This document shows positions 24,855-35,539 of a stretch of 64,000 bases of DNA, piece after piece. Position 1 is the first letter of the stretch; every line of letters starts with the position of its first letter. Under the pieces are notes generated by a model. It was not told the origin of the DNA. It was given only the letters and a program-made list of their open reading frames with translations, and did not search any database. A program made the translations under genes and the position numbers. Origin of the DNA: Hypericum androsaemum (lineage: Eukaryota > Streptophyta > Magnoliopsida > Malpighiales > Hypericaceae); NCBI GenBank assembly GCA_963995505.1, contig OZ023197.1:8731827-8795826 (forward strand), in the 5' to 3' direction.

Positions 24855-26224
24855 CTAGGTGACCTTCATCCCAATAACACTTCGGCCTTCCTCTACAAAA
24901 CTTGTCAAGTGGATAGGCACCCACTTCTTTATCTTCTCATGGTGCTTTTCAGGATTCCTCAAAAGCGTTCTCACAACTCCCACCGGATCTGCTATCACTG
25001 GTCGTGTATGCTCCTTTACGTACCTCACACGATCACCCGTGAAAGCACCTAGAGTATTCTGCTTTTGAGCTCTCTCCTTGTAATACTTGTTCTCCTTTGC
25101 TACACCAACTCTTCTAGCCTCCTTATTATGACATGCCTTGCCACTATGGAGTTTGACTAGTCTCCAAGTCTCGTTGGCACTCAACGACTCTATCTTCTCA
25201 CTCTTTGTATGCATCTTCTCGGCCACATGGTCACTCCACTACGCCTCTGCATAATCTCCTAGATCACCACCTATCGACAAGAGATAGTCGTTGGCGGGCA
25301 AGAACCACTGCGATGAACCACACTCACTCGTGAAACTCTGCTGTGAAACCACTAGCAGTGGAGAACTTGGTTTCACCTTCTCCTCACTGGCCTCCTGGCC
25401 ATTCAGTACATTCCTGCTCCCACCCGAGTTTGGAGATGTCTCGCTCAACCATCTCACTGTTGGAACTCTCTATCATTAGAATTGCTCCCCTCGTCCTTCA
25501 CTTGGACTCAACATCTAGCTTGCTCTTCTCATCTGCATCAACATGAACAAACGATACAAAACCAAACACACGAAGATGAGTTAGATCAATCTCCTTCCCA
25601 CTCCAAGCTGCCTCGGGTATTACATTCTCCAAATGGATTGATGGTACTCAATTGATCAAGTAAGTGGCAGTGTTTACTTCATCTGCCCTCAATATCTTTG
25701 ATAGCCCACGCTTCACTCGCATGGCTCTGGCTTTCTTATTGGTCGTCATGTTCATCTTCTCCACGATGCCATCTTCTTCGGGTTTCCAGCTACTGTCTTC
25801 ACTTCACTGTACTTGAACTCTTGGAGCTTGTACTCTCTACTATTTCTCGATCTCAAGTGCACCTCAAGATCCTTCATGCCAACAAAGGTCTTGTAGCATG
25901 AATCACCCAAGAATTTCACTGGTGCCGGTCCCTTCACTTGGACCTATTCAACCTTCTCATCTTTTTTTAAACTACTACCTCTTGAAACTCAAGATCACAA
26001 GGCTCACGAAGACCTATCTCTATGATTTTCAACCTTGGTAGCTTCCCTCTTGAATAAAGTACCCCCATCCTCTTCTCACACACATGGCCAAGTCGACAAT
26101 GCTTCTGCGCATCTTTCGTGGCACTCACAAGGCCAATGCTCTCATAGGCGTTCCTCGTTGCATACAACACACCCTCCTTGGTCATCACACTCCTAGAAAA
26201 GGACAAGCACACCACACTCATCAC
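24855..26224 (-). pseudogene. Copia pol scraps (pre-integrase, RT and RNase H relics)
   Basis: At 26224-25967 a frame contains HCRLGHVCEKRMGVLYSRGK, which resembles the GAG-pre-integrase segment of Copia pol. At 25226-24855 another contains SLSANETWRLVKLHSG, like the start of Copia RT. It passes straight into an RNPEKHHEKIKKW segment, like the RNase H border, so the RT core has been deleted. The integrase is not visible. The region is broken by many stops and has no coding capacity left. Confidence 0.6.
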
Positions 26225-26331
26225 TTTCTGATCTAGGAGCTTCCACTCCTTTTTTTCATATCATTAAAACTTCTCTACTTCACCCATCATGGTTGCTCTC
26301 ACCACGCCCTAATCCGGGCTCTGATACCAGT

Positions 26332-27239
26332 TGTTGGGAAAATTATTCACTTTCTGTGGACCTAAGCAATGCAAGAAAAAATTCATACGAGCAAACCATG
26401 ATAACCACGAGAAGCACAAAGCACAAAGAAAGCACAATGAGGGACACAAAAAATTTGGTTACCCGGTTCGATCTACAATAATCTATATCCAGGGGCTTCC
26501 AAGCCAGGAGAGATTCTACTATTTTTTCTCTCGAGCTTCACTTGCTCTCACAACAATGGATGTCTAGCTTGACTCACTCTCCTCCTCTTCTCACCATGGC
26601 TACCCACACTATTGGGAGCTCACTCTCTTAGCAAAGTCCTTTGGATTTGGGCGCTACCCACTCTTCGGGCCAACTCTCCTTCACTCGGAGAGCACCACTT
26701 CGTTTACTTTGATGGCACCATTTTGTTCACTCTAATGGCTAACCCTTCTCTTGGTGGCCTTTAGACTTGGCCTCTACCAACACTTCGGACAACTCTTATT
26801 CACTCGGAGAGCACCACCTCCTTCACTCGGAGTGGCTAGCCCTTCTTCTTGGGTTTGCCCTTCACTTGGAGATAACCCTTCTTCTCGGGTCTTCTTCTCC
26901 TCCACCTCCTTCACTTGGAGGTCTTCTTCCTCTTCTCCGTCTCCTTTACTTGGAGGCAACCCTTCTTCTTATGTTGGGCAACTTGGAGGACATGGGCCAC
27001 TCTCCTCTTCTTGTAGAGCTTCTCCTCCTTTCTCTTTGCCATGGGCAACCCTCCTCTCCTTGGAGGGTTGGGCAACCCTTTATAGGGGTTCACCTCTTCT
27101 TCTCCTTCTCCTCCTTCACTTGGAGGAGTGGGCACTTGGCCTCTCCTTCACTTGGAGAGCATTTCTCCTTCCTCCCCCTTCTCTCTTTCTCTTTGGAGAA
27201 GTGGGTAACACTTTTGCCAACCCTTCTTGGAGGCTAACA
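26332..27239 (-). repeat. Right terminal repeat of the decayed Copia-like element
   Basis: Begins TGTTGGGAAAATTATTC beside the PBS and could end at ggctaaca (27239), giving TG...CA ends. Internal sub-repeats of ttcacttggag make the plus strand Leu/Ser-rich in translation without coding for a known protein. Confidence 0.7.
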
Positions 27240-27244
27240 ATGGA

Positions 27245-28066
27245 TATTTATAGTGCCCACAACCTAGGCAACTATTTGGAGTCGGGAGGGGCATTTTGGT
27301 CTACCAAAATGCCAACTTTTTGGGCTGTCGTGAGGATAGTGGTGTACAGTCCCTTACTAGGATTAACTCACCAGTTGCTGAGGTTAATCATCTTTCTTTG
27401 GTTGTATACATTGATAAGATTGATGTACAGGAGCAAGTCATGAATAATGTAGCCGAGATGGATGCAAACTCATATCCTGTTAAGATGCATGAGGATGCTA
27501 TTGAGGTGGACGTTATACTTTTTGATTCAATTTTAGTTTCATGCTCGCCGAGTTTATTGAGTGGGCATGATATGCTTTTTGGGTGGGTGTGGTTCAGTGC
27601 ATAGTGGTTCAAAATGTTCTTCTCGATGGGCGAACATGTCATTGGATGAGGACGATGTTCCCCTTTCACTTTCAAGGCCATCTAAAGGTGGTATTATGAA
27701 GATGAAACTGTGTGACGGGGACATTCCCCCTCCATCTTCGAGGGCGCCCAAATACTTGAAGGATGTGACTGATAAACTGATAAATCTCCTCCTTTCACAA
27801 CATCCATCATGACTCGGGCAATGAAGAGAAATTTAAAGAAAAAGAAGTTTTTTTGTTTGGGTTATTATCTACTCATGACTATCCATTTTATGGATTAGCT
27901 TGAGTAGAGTTCCTACTACGATAGCGGGTTTGGAATTTAAGTATTTACTCATTTAGACCTTGGCGTACTTAGATTTATTTTTCTCTCTCTCTCTTCTCAC
28001 CACATGTTGCACCCTTTTTGTTTCTTTCTAATAAAGTTTCACAGTTTAATTTTGAAAAAAAAACTA
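27245..28066 (+). pseudogene. Unrecognised decayed coding-like sequence with a retroposon-like 3' tail
   Basis: Two plus-strand frames follow each other with a shift (27296-27604 and 27561-27812). The second ends LINLLLSQHPS and a stop. They look coding in composition but I do not recognise the protein. Downstream, a TC-rich stretch and aataaagtttcac near 28030 lead into an A-run (about 28056-28064). That layout is typical of the 3' end of a LINE or processed transcript, so this may be a LINE fragment. Function unknown. Confidence 0.4.
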
Positions 28067-29142
28067 GGGGCATGAGGATGGATGGTGGTGTACCACACCT
28101 GATTTTTTGATGCAGCATGTTGGCCGTGATTTATCTCGACTTTCTCACTTCCGTTTTACATAGGGTCTACAATATTAATGTGATTTTTTGTGTTATTTTT
28201 CTCTATAGTTGATTTTGTCCCAATAAATTTACGACGACCGAATTTTTTACTGAAACCTCCGACTGCAATTTTTTTCGGTCTAATTCAAAGGAGTGGCATG
28301 AGTGCTAGTTGTAGTTTCAATTATTGGTGGAATTTAGGTCGACACTTGACTTCCCAGTATGTGTGATAGGTAAGCATCCCATCCTGAACTTTGGGTAGTA
28401 GTTTTCGTTTATGGACGGGATTAGGCTACTTCTGACTACCCGCTCTCGTGAGCTAGTCTGAGTATGACTATTTTGATGGGGTCTGGTTTCTCTATGTATT
28501 TCCAATTTTATTTTTGTTTTGATTAATAAAGTTCACCATTTATTAATTAAAATTAAAATTTTTACTATGTTGTTGCTTAAATTCGTTCTCGCAATAATAT
28601 TATTTGTCATTTTTTTATACTCTACCTGGTATGTAGACATTTACTCGGTCGACTTGTCCAAATTCGAACCAGTAGAACTTTTGAAAGTGATAAATTTCTC
28701 TACCAAATATTTAAGATCAGTATATTCACAATAGCTTCTGATCTCTTAGTTAAAACAATATCCTTCCATGAAAAAAAAATAACACCCCACTGATTGACTT
28801 ATTAAAAAAAACCCACAAATTGGGGGCCGGAATAAGTCCGGGATGATCTTTTCTGGGCTCATTCGGACTAAAGGGAAAGGGATGGAAATTTTATAATTAA
28901 GTTAAAAAAAATAAGATAAAAAATAACAAGGGGCGTGCGTGCGTGGCACGCACCAAGCACATGACTCGCGCGTGGGAGGAAGGAAGAGTCATGTGCGTGG
29001 GCGTACCAAATTTGTCGATTTTGACTTTTTTTTCTTTTTACTTATTAATATTTTAAATATTATTTGGTATATCATAGTGAATCAAATTACAGTATTATTT
29101 AATAAAATAATTAATTTTTAATTATAAATATTATTATATATT
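28067..29142. other. Intergenic sequence with a second retroposon-like tail and a GC-rich hairpin
   Basis: No ORF of interest. At 28520-28560 gattaataaagttcacc followed by an A/T-rich run again resembles a retroposon 3' end. At about 28949-29006 a stem of around 19-20 bp (agcacatgactc against gagtcatgtgcg, extended outward with mismatches) encloses a short purine-rich loop. Confidence 0.45.
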
Positions 29143-29630
29143 AATCAGACATGATATTTAGTCATAATTGGGCATGTCATTTTGTCATAATCGAGCACGT
29201 CATTTTATCGTAATCAGACATGTCATTATTCATAATTGACCATCCTATTTTTATATAACCGAACATGCCATTTAATTTATTAATTAATTTATTATTTGTT
29301 TTAATATTAATCGGACATGTCATCAGTCATAGTCGGGCATGTCATTAGACATAGCCAACATGTCATTAATCATAACCGGATATGTCATTAGTTACAACCG
29401 GACATCTTATTTAATTAATTATTTTATTTTTTAATTATTTTATTTTAAAATTTATTAAATATTAACCGGACATGCCATTTAGACATAACCGAGCATGCCA
29501 TTGGACATACTCAGACATGCCATTTAGACATAGCCGGGCTTGCCATTGAACATACCTGGCCATCCCATTAGATATAACCGAGCATGCCATTTTAACATAA
29601 CCGAACATATCAATTTCTCATGAAAAACAA
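29143..29630. repeat. Degenerate 22-23 bp tandem array (about 18 units)
   Basis: A unit close to cataaccggacatgtcattta recurs about 18 times in three blocks, separated by plain AT-rich stretches near 29270-29310 and 29410-29460. Most units keep a core (a/g)(g/a)(a/c)CATG(t/c)CAT; the core gacatgtc is a palindrome. The copies diverge from one another by many substitutions, and no spacers of constant length or unique sequence are present. Confidence 0.8.
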
Positions 29631-29789
29631 GATACACTCAACAACCAATTATTCCTCGAATAACATATATAATGGTCAAGAAACAATGGACCAAAAAACC
29701 AAAAATTACAAAATAACCAAACCATTCATCCAACAATTAAGATTGCAATAGGATCTAAAAAAAACTATTAATATGTGATAACGGTTGCA

Positions 29790-30210
29790 AAAAACAACAA
29801 AAAAGGGGGAGTCATCTTCGCCCCCGTCGGTGACCAACGCCGGATAACCATCCCCAACTCATGTTCAACGGGGAGCAGCTTCGGGGCGGTCCGAAATGGG
29901 GGAGATTCAGACTGCCGGGGAGCAGCTTCGAGGCGACACAGAGCAGGGATACGCCGGTGTCGAGTCCGAGAACATCCTCATCTGTGACGTTCTCGGCGTG
30001 GAAAGGAAGGAAGTCGGCCAATGGAGTTGTCGTCTCTGTCGCAGCTGGAACCTCGACCGCCTCCGCCTGCTCTACGGAGATGAAGCCAGAAAAGGGGAGA
30101 TGGAGCCGCCGCCGCCTGTTGGCATCCTCGCCGCCGGCGTCCTCTTCGCCGGCTCGCCGACCTCCTCCCCTCCTCTTCGGCGTCGATTTGCCTTTTAATT
30201 GAGTCTATAG
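29790..30210. other. GC-rich gene-like fragment (possible captured first exon)
   Basis: A sharply GC-rich block in AT-rich surroundings. On the minus strand one open frame reads through LPFHAENVTDEDVLGLDTG, which is clean protein-like sequence, preceded by Arg-rich low-complexity sequence. A 40-bp stretch including gggagcagcttcg is partly duplicated (near 29870 and 29920). I recognise no family. It could be a host-gene fragment carried by a mobile element, or a degraded first exon. Confidence 0.35.
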
Positions 30211-30273
30211 AGAGAGAAAGGGGGAGGGTTGGGAGAGAGGTGAGAGAAAAAAAATTTAGCAAAATGATATATA

Positions 30274-30504
30274 TGTTATAAATTATCTATAATCTAAGCA
30301 TATGAATATAGAGAACAATAAGGAAGAGAGTAGAGAATGAAGTTTTCATTAATAGGTGTAGAATTGTGTGTAAAATGGTAATGGCATAAGTCCTATTTAT
30401 AGGCCAATATTCCACCTACTACTTACCTACTATTCCACTAAATTTGTTAATGGAGAATTAGGTGAAGTGGAGAAGTAGGTGATGGCATCCATTAATACAT
30501 AATA
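30274..30504 (-). repeat. 3' LTR of the young Copia element
   Basis: 231 bp, starts TGTTATAAATT on the plus strand. The inner boundary is set by the polypurine tract next to it. If canonical TG...CA ends are required the LTR would stop at 30499 (226 bp). Confidence 0.92.
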
Positions 30505-30713
30505 CTTCCCCTTGGATGCCATTTGAATAATATGCCTCATTAAAATCTTATTAGGAAAAACCCTATGGGAAAAATCCTAATCAAAGGAAAAAGAGTACAT
30601 CATCATAAAAATTACTGCCTCATTAAAACCTTACCCGGAAAATCCATTGGGACAAAACCGTGGCTAAGGAAAAAGAGTACAGTGTAAAATGATATCTCCC
30701 CCTCATGTCTACA

Positions 30714-33700
30714 TCATTTGAGATCTCTGAGTCGTTTCAGACCAATATTACGAACATGCTTCTCAAAAACTGCAGTGGTCAGGGATTTCGTGAACAAATC
30801 TGCCAAATTGTCACTTGAACGAATTTGTTGAACACTTATCTCCCCATCCTTTTGAAGATCATGTGTGAAAAAGAACTTAGGTGAAATATGTTTTGTCCGA
30901 TCACCTTTAATATATCCTTCTTTTAATTGTGCGATGCATGCAGCATTATCCTCATATAAGGTCGTAGGTATTCCCTTTTGAAAAGGTAATCCACAAGATT
31001 CTCGAATGTGTTTGACAGTAGATCTCAACCAAACACATTCTCGACTTGCTTCATGAATAGCCAAAATCTCAGAATGATTAGATGAGGTGGCTGCTATAGT
31101 TTGTTTCATGGAGTGCCATGAAATGGCAGTACCTCCATATGTAAATAAGTATCCGGTTTGCGATCGACCATTGTGAGGATCAGATAAATATCCTGCATCT
31201 GCATATCCAATTACTTCTGCCTCTGAGATACTAGGGTAATACAAACCCATATCCATTGTACCTCGAAGGTAACGCAATATTTGTTTTACTCCAGTCCAAT
31301 GTCTTCTTGTAGGTGAAGAACTGTATCTTGCTAGTAAATTAACAGAAAATGATATATCAGGTCGTGTATGACTAGCGAGATACATTAGTGCACCTATTGC
31401 ACTAAGATATGGTACTTCAGGACCAAGAAATTCTTCACCATTTTCTCGAGGTCTAAAAGGGTCCTTTTTCACATCAAGTGACCTTACAACCATTGGAATG
31501 TTCAACGGATGCACTTTATCCATATTGAAACGCTTCAGCACCTTTGCTATATAGGAAGATTGATGCATAAAAATTCCTTCTCCAAAATGTTCAATTTGCA
31601 ATCCGAGACATAATTTGGTCTTTCCCAAATCTTTCATTTCAAATTCATTCTTCAAACAATCAACTGCCTTTTGGAGCTCTTCAGGAGTTCCAATGATATT
31701 GAGATCATCAACATAAACTGCAATTATAACGAACTCAGGTTCGGATCTCCTTATAAAAACACATGGGCAGATTGGATCATTCTTATAGCCTTCCTTTAAT
31801 AAGTAGTCACTAAGGCGATTATACCACATACGCCCGGATTGTTTCAATCCATATAAAGATCGACATAATTTGATCGAGTATAGTCCCTTTTGACTAGAAT
31901 CACGTACTTCTGGTACGTTGAATCCTTCTGGGATTCTCATATAAATGTCACTATCCAGTGAACCATATAAATAGGCTGTAACAATATCCATAAGACGCAT
32001 ATTCAACTTTTCATGTACTGCCAGACTTATCAAATATCGAAACATGGTTGCATCCACCACAGGAGAATATGTCTCTTCATAATCAATACCAGGTCTTTGA
32101 GAAAAATCTTGTGCGACAAGTCGTGCTTTATATCTCACGACTTCATTTTTCTCATTTCGTTTACGCACAAATACCCATTTGTATCCTGTGGGTTTCACCT
32201 CTTTGGGTGTGCGGACTACAGGTCCGAAAACTTCACGTTTCGCAAGTGAATCTAATTCAGATTTCATTGCGTCTTTCCAATTTGGCCAATCTTTTCTATG
32301 CATGCATTCCTTGATAGATTTTGGCTCTAGATCCTCTTCATCTTCCATAATATTTAGCGCTACATGGTAGGCAAAAATATCGTCGACGATAACTTTATTT
32401 CGGTTCCATTTTTCTCCAGTCATAACATAATTTATTGAGATCTCATGATTATCACAATGTTCAGGTACCTGATCTTCCATTGGAAGCGACTCATCTAGAG
32501 TCTGCCCTTCCTTGATATTAATATTGACTGGGGACTCTTCAGGAGTCAAGATATCCTCGATTTGACCATCTTGATATTTTGCTCCTTTTTTTTTACGAGG
32601 ATTTTTATCTTTGGAACCAATAGGTCTACCACGTTTAATTTGTGCCTTATTTTCATTGGCAACAATTGATCGTCCTTCAGGGACATCAATTCTAAAAGGA
32701 GCATTAGCAGCCGGAATATGTGACTTAGTCACTCTCTTTGGGTCAGCAAAAGCGTCCGGCAACTGATTAGCTAAATTCTGCAGATGAATTATCTTTTGAA
32801 CATCAAGTTCACTTTGCTTTGTGCGAGGATCTAAATAACACAATGATAATTCATTCCAGCTAATATCCTTTTCAGGCTGCTTAGTTTCTCCCCCTAATGT
32901 TGGAAATATTGATTCATCGAAATGACAATCGGCAAAACGTGCCGTAAATATATCTCCAGTACGTGGCTCAATGTACTTTATTATCGATGGAGATTCAAAC
33001 CCAACATATATTCCCAACCTTCTTTGGGGTCCCATTTTAGTGCGTTGTGGTGGAGCAATTGGAATATAAACCGCACATCCAAAAATTCTTAGATGGGAAA
33101 TATTTGGTTCCTGACCATGAACCAATTGTAGTGGGGAGAATTCATGATAACTTGTTGGCCTGATGCGAATTAACATTGCTGCATGTAAAACAGCATGTCC
33201 CCAAGCAGAAATAGGGAGTTTCGCTCTCATTAGTAATGGCCTTGCAATTAATTGAATCCGTTTAATAAATGATTCGGCAAGACCATTTTGAGTGTGAACA
33301 TGAGCTACAGGATGTTCAACGTTTATACCAATGGCCATATAATAATCATTGAATGTTTGAGAAGTGAATTCACCAGCATTATCAAGACGAATGGTCTTAA
33401 TGGGATTTTCTGGAAAATGAGCTCGTAATCGAATTAACTGAGCTAGTAATCTCGCAAACGCCAGGTTGCGAGTTGATAATAAAGATACATATGACCATCT
33501 AGTTGATGCATCAATTAATACCATAAAGTATCTAAATGGTCCACATGGTGGATGAATAGGTCCACATATATCACCATGTATACGTTCCAAAAATCCGAGG
33601 GATGTAGTCCCAATTTTAGCTGGTGATGGCCTGATTATTAATTTTCCTTGAGAGCATGCAACGCATGACAATTCATTGGATAGGAAAATCTTCTGGTTCC

Positions 33701-34247
33701 TTAAAGAATGTCCACATGAATTGTTAATAACTTTTCGCATCATTATTGACCCGGGATGGCCCAACCGGTCATGCCAAATTGCAAAATCAGTAAACTTCAT
33801 ATTTACTGTTGCATGTGCCTCAATTGCACTAATATACGTATAATATAAACCACATGAATAAGCGGGTAGCTTTTCCAACACGCACTTTTTACCCGAAATA
33901 ATATTTGTAATAGACAAATATTCTTTGTTTCCTTCATTTGTTGTCTCAACATGATACCCATTTTGGCGTATATCTTTGAAACTTAATAAGTTTCTTTGAG
34001 ACTTAGGAGAATATAATGCATTATTTATGCAAAAATTTGTACCTCCAGGTAATAATAAATTAGCTCTTCCGGAGCCTTCAATTAAATTCGTAGTACCTGA
34101 TATAGTACTAACATTTGCCTCTTGCATTTGTAAATGAAGGAAATATTTATCATCCTTAAGTATGGTGTGCGTTGTGGCACTATCTGCTAAACACAGATCT
34201 CTTTCTCGAGTAGATAAGCCAACTCGTGCCAATTTCATACTCTTCAT
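30714..34247 (-). CDS. Copia pol polyprotein (protease, integrase, RT, RNase H), 1177 aa
   Basis: The polyprotein supplies the enzymes for reverse transcription and integration in cytoplasmic particles and the nucleus. Order of domains: aspartic protease with DSATTHTIL (about residue 22), GAG-pre-integrase WHDRLGHPG with a CxxC pair following, integrase with DICGPI, RLDNAGEF and QNGLAE (the D-D-E triad), Copia RT with YKARLVAQDFSQRPGIDY and the catalytic YVDDLNIIG, then RNase H with YADAGYLSDP and YEDNAACI. The frame has no stop or shift. A complete Copia polyprotein would have another 200-300 residues of gag, so this start (34247) is only the first ATG of the surviving frame. Confidence 0.93.
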   Translation of the reverse strand: MKSMKLARVGLSTRERDLCLADSATTHTILKDDKYFLHLQMQEANVSTISGTTNLIEGSGRANLLLPGGTNFCINNALYSPKSQRNLLSFKDIRQNGYHVETTNEGNKEYLSITNIISGKKCVLEKLPAYSCGLYYTYISAIEAHATVNMKFTDFAIWHDRLGHPGSIMMRKVINNSCGHSLRNQKIFLSNELSCVACSQGKLIIRPSPAKIGTTSLGFLERIHGDICGPIHPPCGPFRYFMVLIDASTRWSYVSLLSTRNLAFARLLAQLIRLRAHFPENPIKTIRLDNAGEFTSQTFNDYYMAIGINVEHPVAHVHTQNGLAESFIKRIQLIARPLLMRAKLPISAWGHAVLHAAMLIRIRPTSYHEFSPLQLVHGQEPNISHLRIFGCAVYIPIAPPQRTKMGPQRRLGIYVGFESPSIIKYIEPRTGDIFTARFADCHFDESIFPTLGGETKQPEKDISWNELSLCYLDPRTKQSELDVQKIIHLQNLANQLPDAFADPKRVTKSHIPAANAPFRIDVPEGRSIVANENKAQIKRGRPIGSKDKNPRKKKGAKYQDGQIEDILTPEESPVNINIKEGQTLDESLPMEDQVPEHCDNHEISINYVMTGEKWNRNKVIVDDIFAYHVALNIMEDEEDLEPKSIKECMHRKDWPNWKDAMKSELDSLAKREVFGPVVRTPKEVKPTGYKWVFVRKRNEKNEVVRYKARLVAQDFSQRPGIDYEETYSPVVDATMFRYLISLAVHEKLNMRLMDIVTAYLYGSLDSDIYMRIPEGFNVPEVRDSSQKGLYSIKLCRSLYGLKQSGRMWYNRLSDYLLKEGYKNDPICPCVFIRRSEPEFVIIAVYVDDLNIIGTPEELQKAVDCLKNEFEMKDLGKTKLCLGLQIEHFGEGIFMHQSSYIAKVLKRFNMDKVHPLNIPMVVRSLDVKKDPFRPRENGEEFLGPEVPYLSAIGALMYLASHTRPDISFSVNLLARYSSSPTRRHWTGVKQILRYLRGTMDMGLYYPSISEAEVIGYADAGYLSDPHNGRSQTGYLFTYGGTAISWHSMKQTIAATSSNHSEILAIHEASRECVWLRSTVKHIRESCGLPFQKGIPTTLYEDNAACIAQLKEGYIKGDRTKHISPKFFFTHDLQKDGEISVQQIRSSDNLADLFTKSLTTAVFEKHVRNIGLKRLRDLK

Positions 34248-34479
34248 AATGAAAAAAAAATATTTATATTAAATGCGAGCAACGAAAATATGATTAATAG
34301 AAAAAAAGGCAGGAAATATACTTAAGAAATGAACAAGAACATGGATATTAAACTTCTATTCAATAAGGAAATCAGCAACGTCCAAATTCGTGAAGTCATT
34401 TAGGCCAAATTCAGGGTTACCCTCCATATGCATAATGCCAGAGCCATCATCTTGATAAAGCTCAACTAGATACTTTGGT

Positions 34480-34790
34480 GCACAACAGGTGCGAGCTCAA
34501 TGGCCTTTGCATCCACAACGATGACATGAATTTTCCATTTTTATTCCATTATCACCATCTCTTCGTGGTTTCTTTCTTTGTTTTCCCACTTCAGGTGGCG
34601 AGACGTGTTCTTAAAATTACCACCACGGTAACCATATCCTCCACGATCATTATCATGTTCACGACCGCGACCCCGGCCTATTAAATTTTGTCACATTCAC
34701 TTCAGGGAATGGAGCATAACCAGTTGGACGGGCCTCTATAATTAAAATTTGTCACATTCACTTCAGGGAATGGAGCATAACCATTAAATT
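34480..34790 (-). pseudogene. Copia gag remnant (CCHC zinc knuckle with a stop)
   Basis: On the minus strand 34540-34480 reads C-H-R-C-G-C-K-G-H-stop-A-R-T-C, a zinc knuckle C-x2-C-x4-H-x4-C in which one residue has become TGA. Upstream is a Gly/Arg-rich stretch (GRGREHDNDRGGYGYRGG), usual in Copia gag ends. A roughly 40-bp segment (gtcacattcacttcaggg...) is duplicated 61 bp apart at 34682-34722 and 34743-34783. The rest of gag is absent. Confidence 0.75.
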
Positions 34791-35539
34791 TTAGTCCAGA
34801 GACCCAATTGCAATATTAAAAATTAATCCTGTGACCATAATGTAGTTTGCCAAAAAAATTCAGAAACATCCGAGGACTAAATAGTGTATTTTGGGGAAGT
34901 CCGAGGATCACATTGCAATCTCATAAATAATCGGGGATCAAATTGCAATTAACCATTAAATCCGGAAGTCACAGAAAAGTCAAAGTACAAATCTGTAATT
35001 CTGTACTTAATTGAATATACGAGAAAATATAAAGTACTAATCTGTAATTTTGTCCCCTTTCCTTCCCTTTTTGTTCGGCGCGGATAATATCAGTTTAGTG
35101 CCTATTAGTTTGACGCGTGTGCAAGCAAGGACAGATTCGATGTTCAATATGTAAAAGTACAGTTCAGTCCCTGAGAGTTTCTCGCGTGTGCGAATAAGGA
35201 CATAATCCATATCCGCTTGCATAGGACAATATCACATAGCTCCCCAGAGGTTTGTAATCATTTTATAAAAGGACAACAGAAGACTTTTTCATGAAAAATC
35301 TTTACCAAATAAATCTGATTTTTTTTTTGCAAAGAAAATTTGAAAAAATTATTTTCTTTGAGAAAATCATTTATGAGTAAGAACAAAGCTTCATATGATT
35401 TAATAACATTGAGAATCCAACAAGAATGAATAATTATAAATGAGAATCTAACAAGAATGAGTAAGAATACTTACAAAAGTTAACCTCAATTCTTCTCAAG
35501 AAATTATTGAGAACTTGGTAGAGATTCGTGCTGATAACG
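34790..35539. other. Non-gag filler and leader of the Copia element
   Basis: Where gag should be there is AT-rich sequence with weak internal repeats (gaggatcacattgcaatc and ggggatcaaattgcaatt near 34900-34960; cgcgtgtgcaagcaaggac and cgcgtgtgcgaataaggac near 35115 and 35184). The last 200 bp before the 5' LTR is the probable untranslated leader. No coding frame is seen. Confidence 0.55.

Larger units (their letters stand above)
23755..27239 (-). mobile_element. Decayed Copia-like LTR element with ~0.9-kb terminal repeats
   Basis: Two long direct repeats (23755 to about 24615 and 26332 to about 27208, the right one extending to 27239) begin TGTT(C/G)GGAAAATTA. Beside the right copy lies GCTCTGATACCA (26318-26329), the reverse complement of the initiator-Met PBS, so the element runs on the minus strand. 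The LTRs contain many small repeats of the word ttcactcggagagc. The interior holds only scraps of pol. I could not establish a target-site duplication and the two repeats end differently, so the element has been rearranged. Confidence 0.75.

Noticed and set aside
29143..29630. CRISPR-like periodic repeats
   Set aside because: Units are only 22-23 bp, strongly diverged, without unique spacers, and in plant nuclear DNA.
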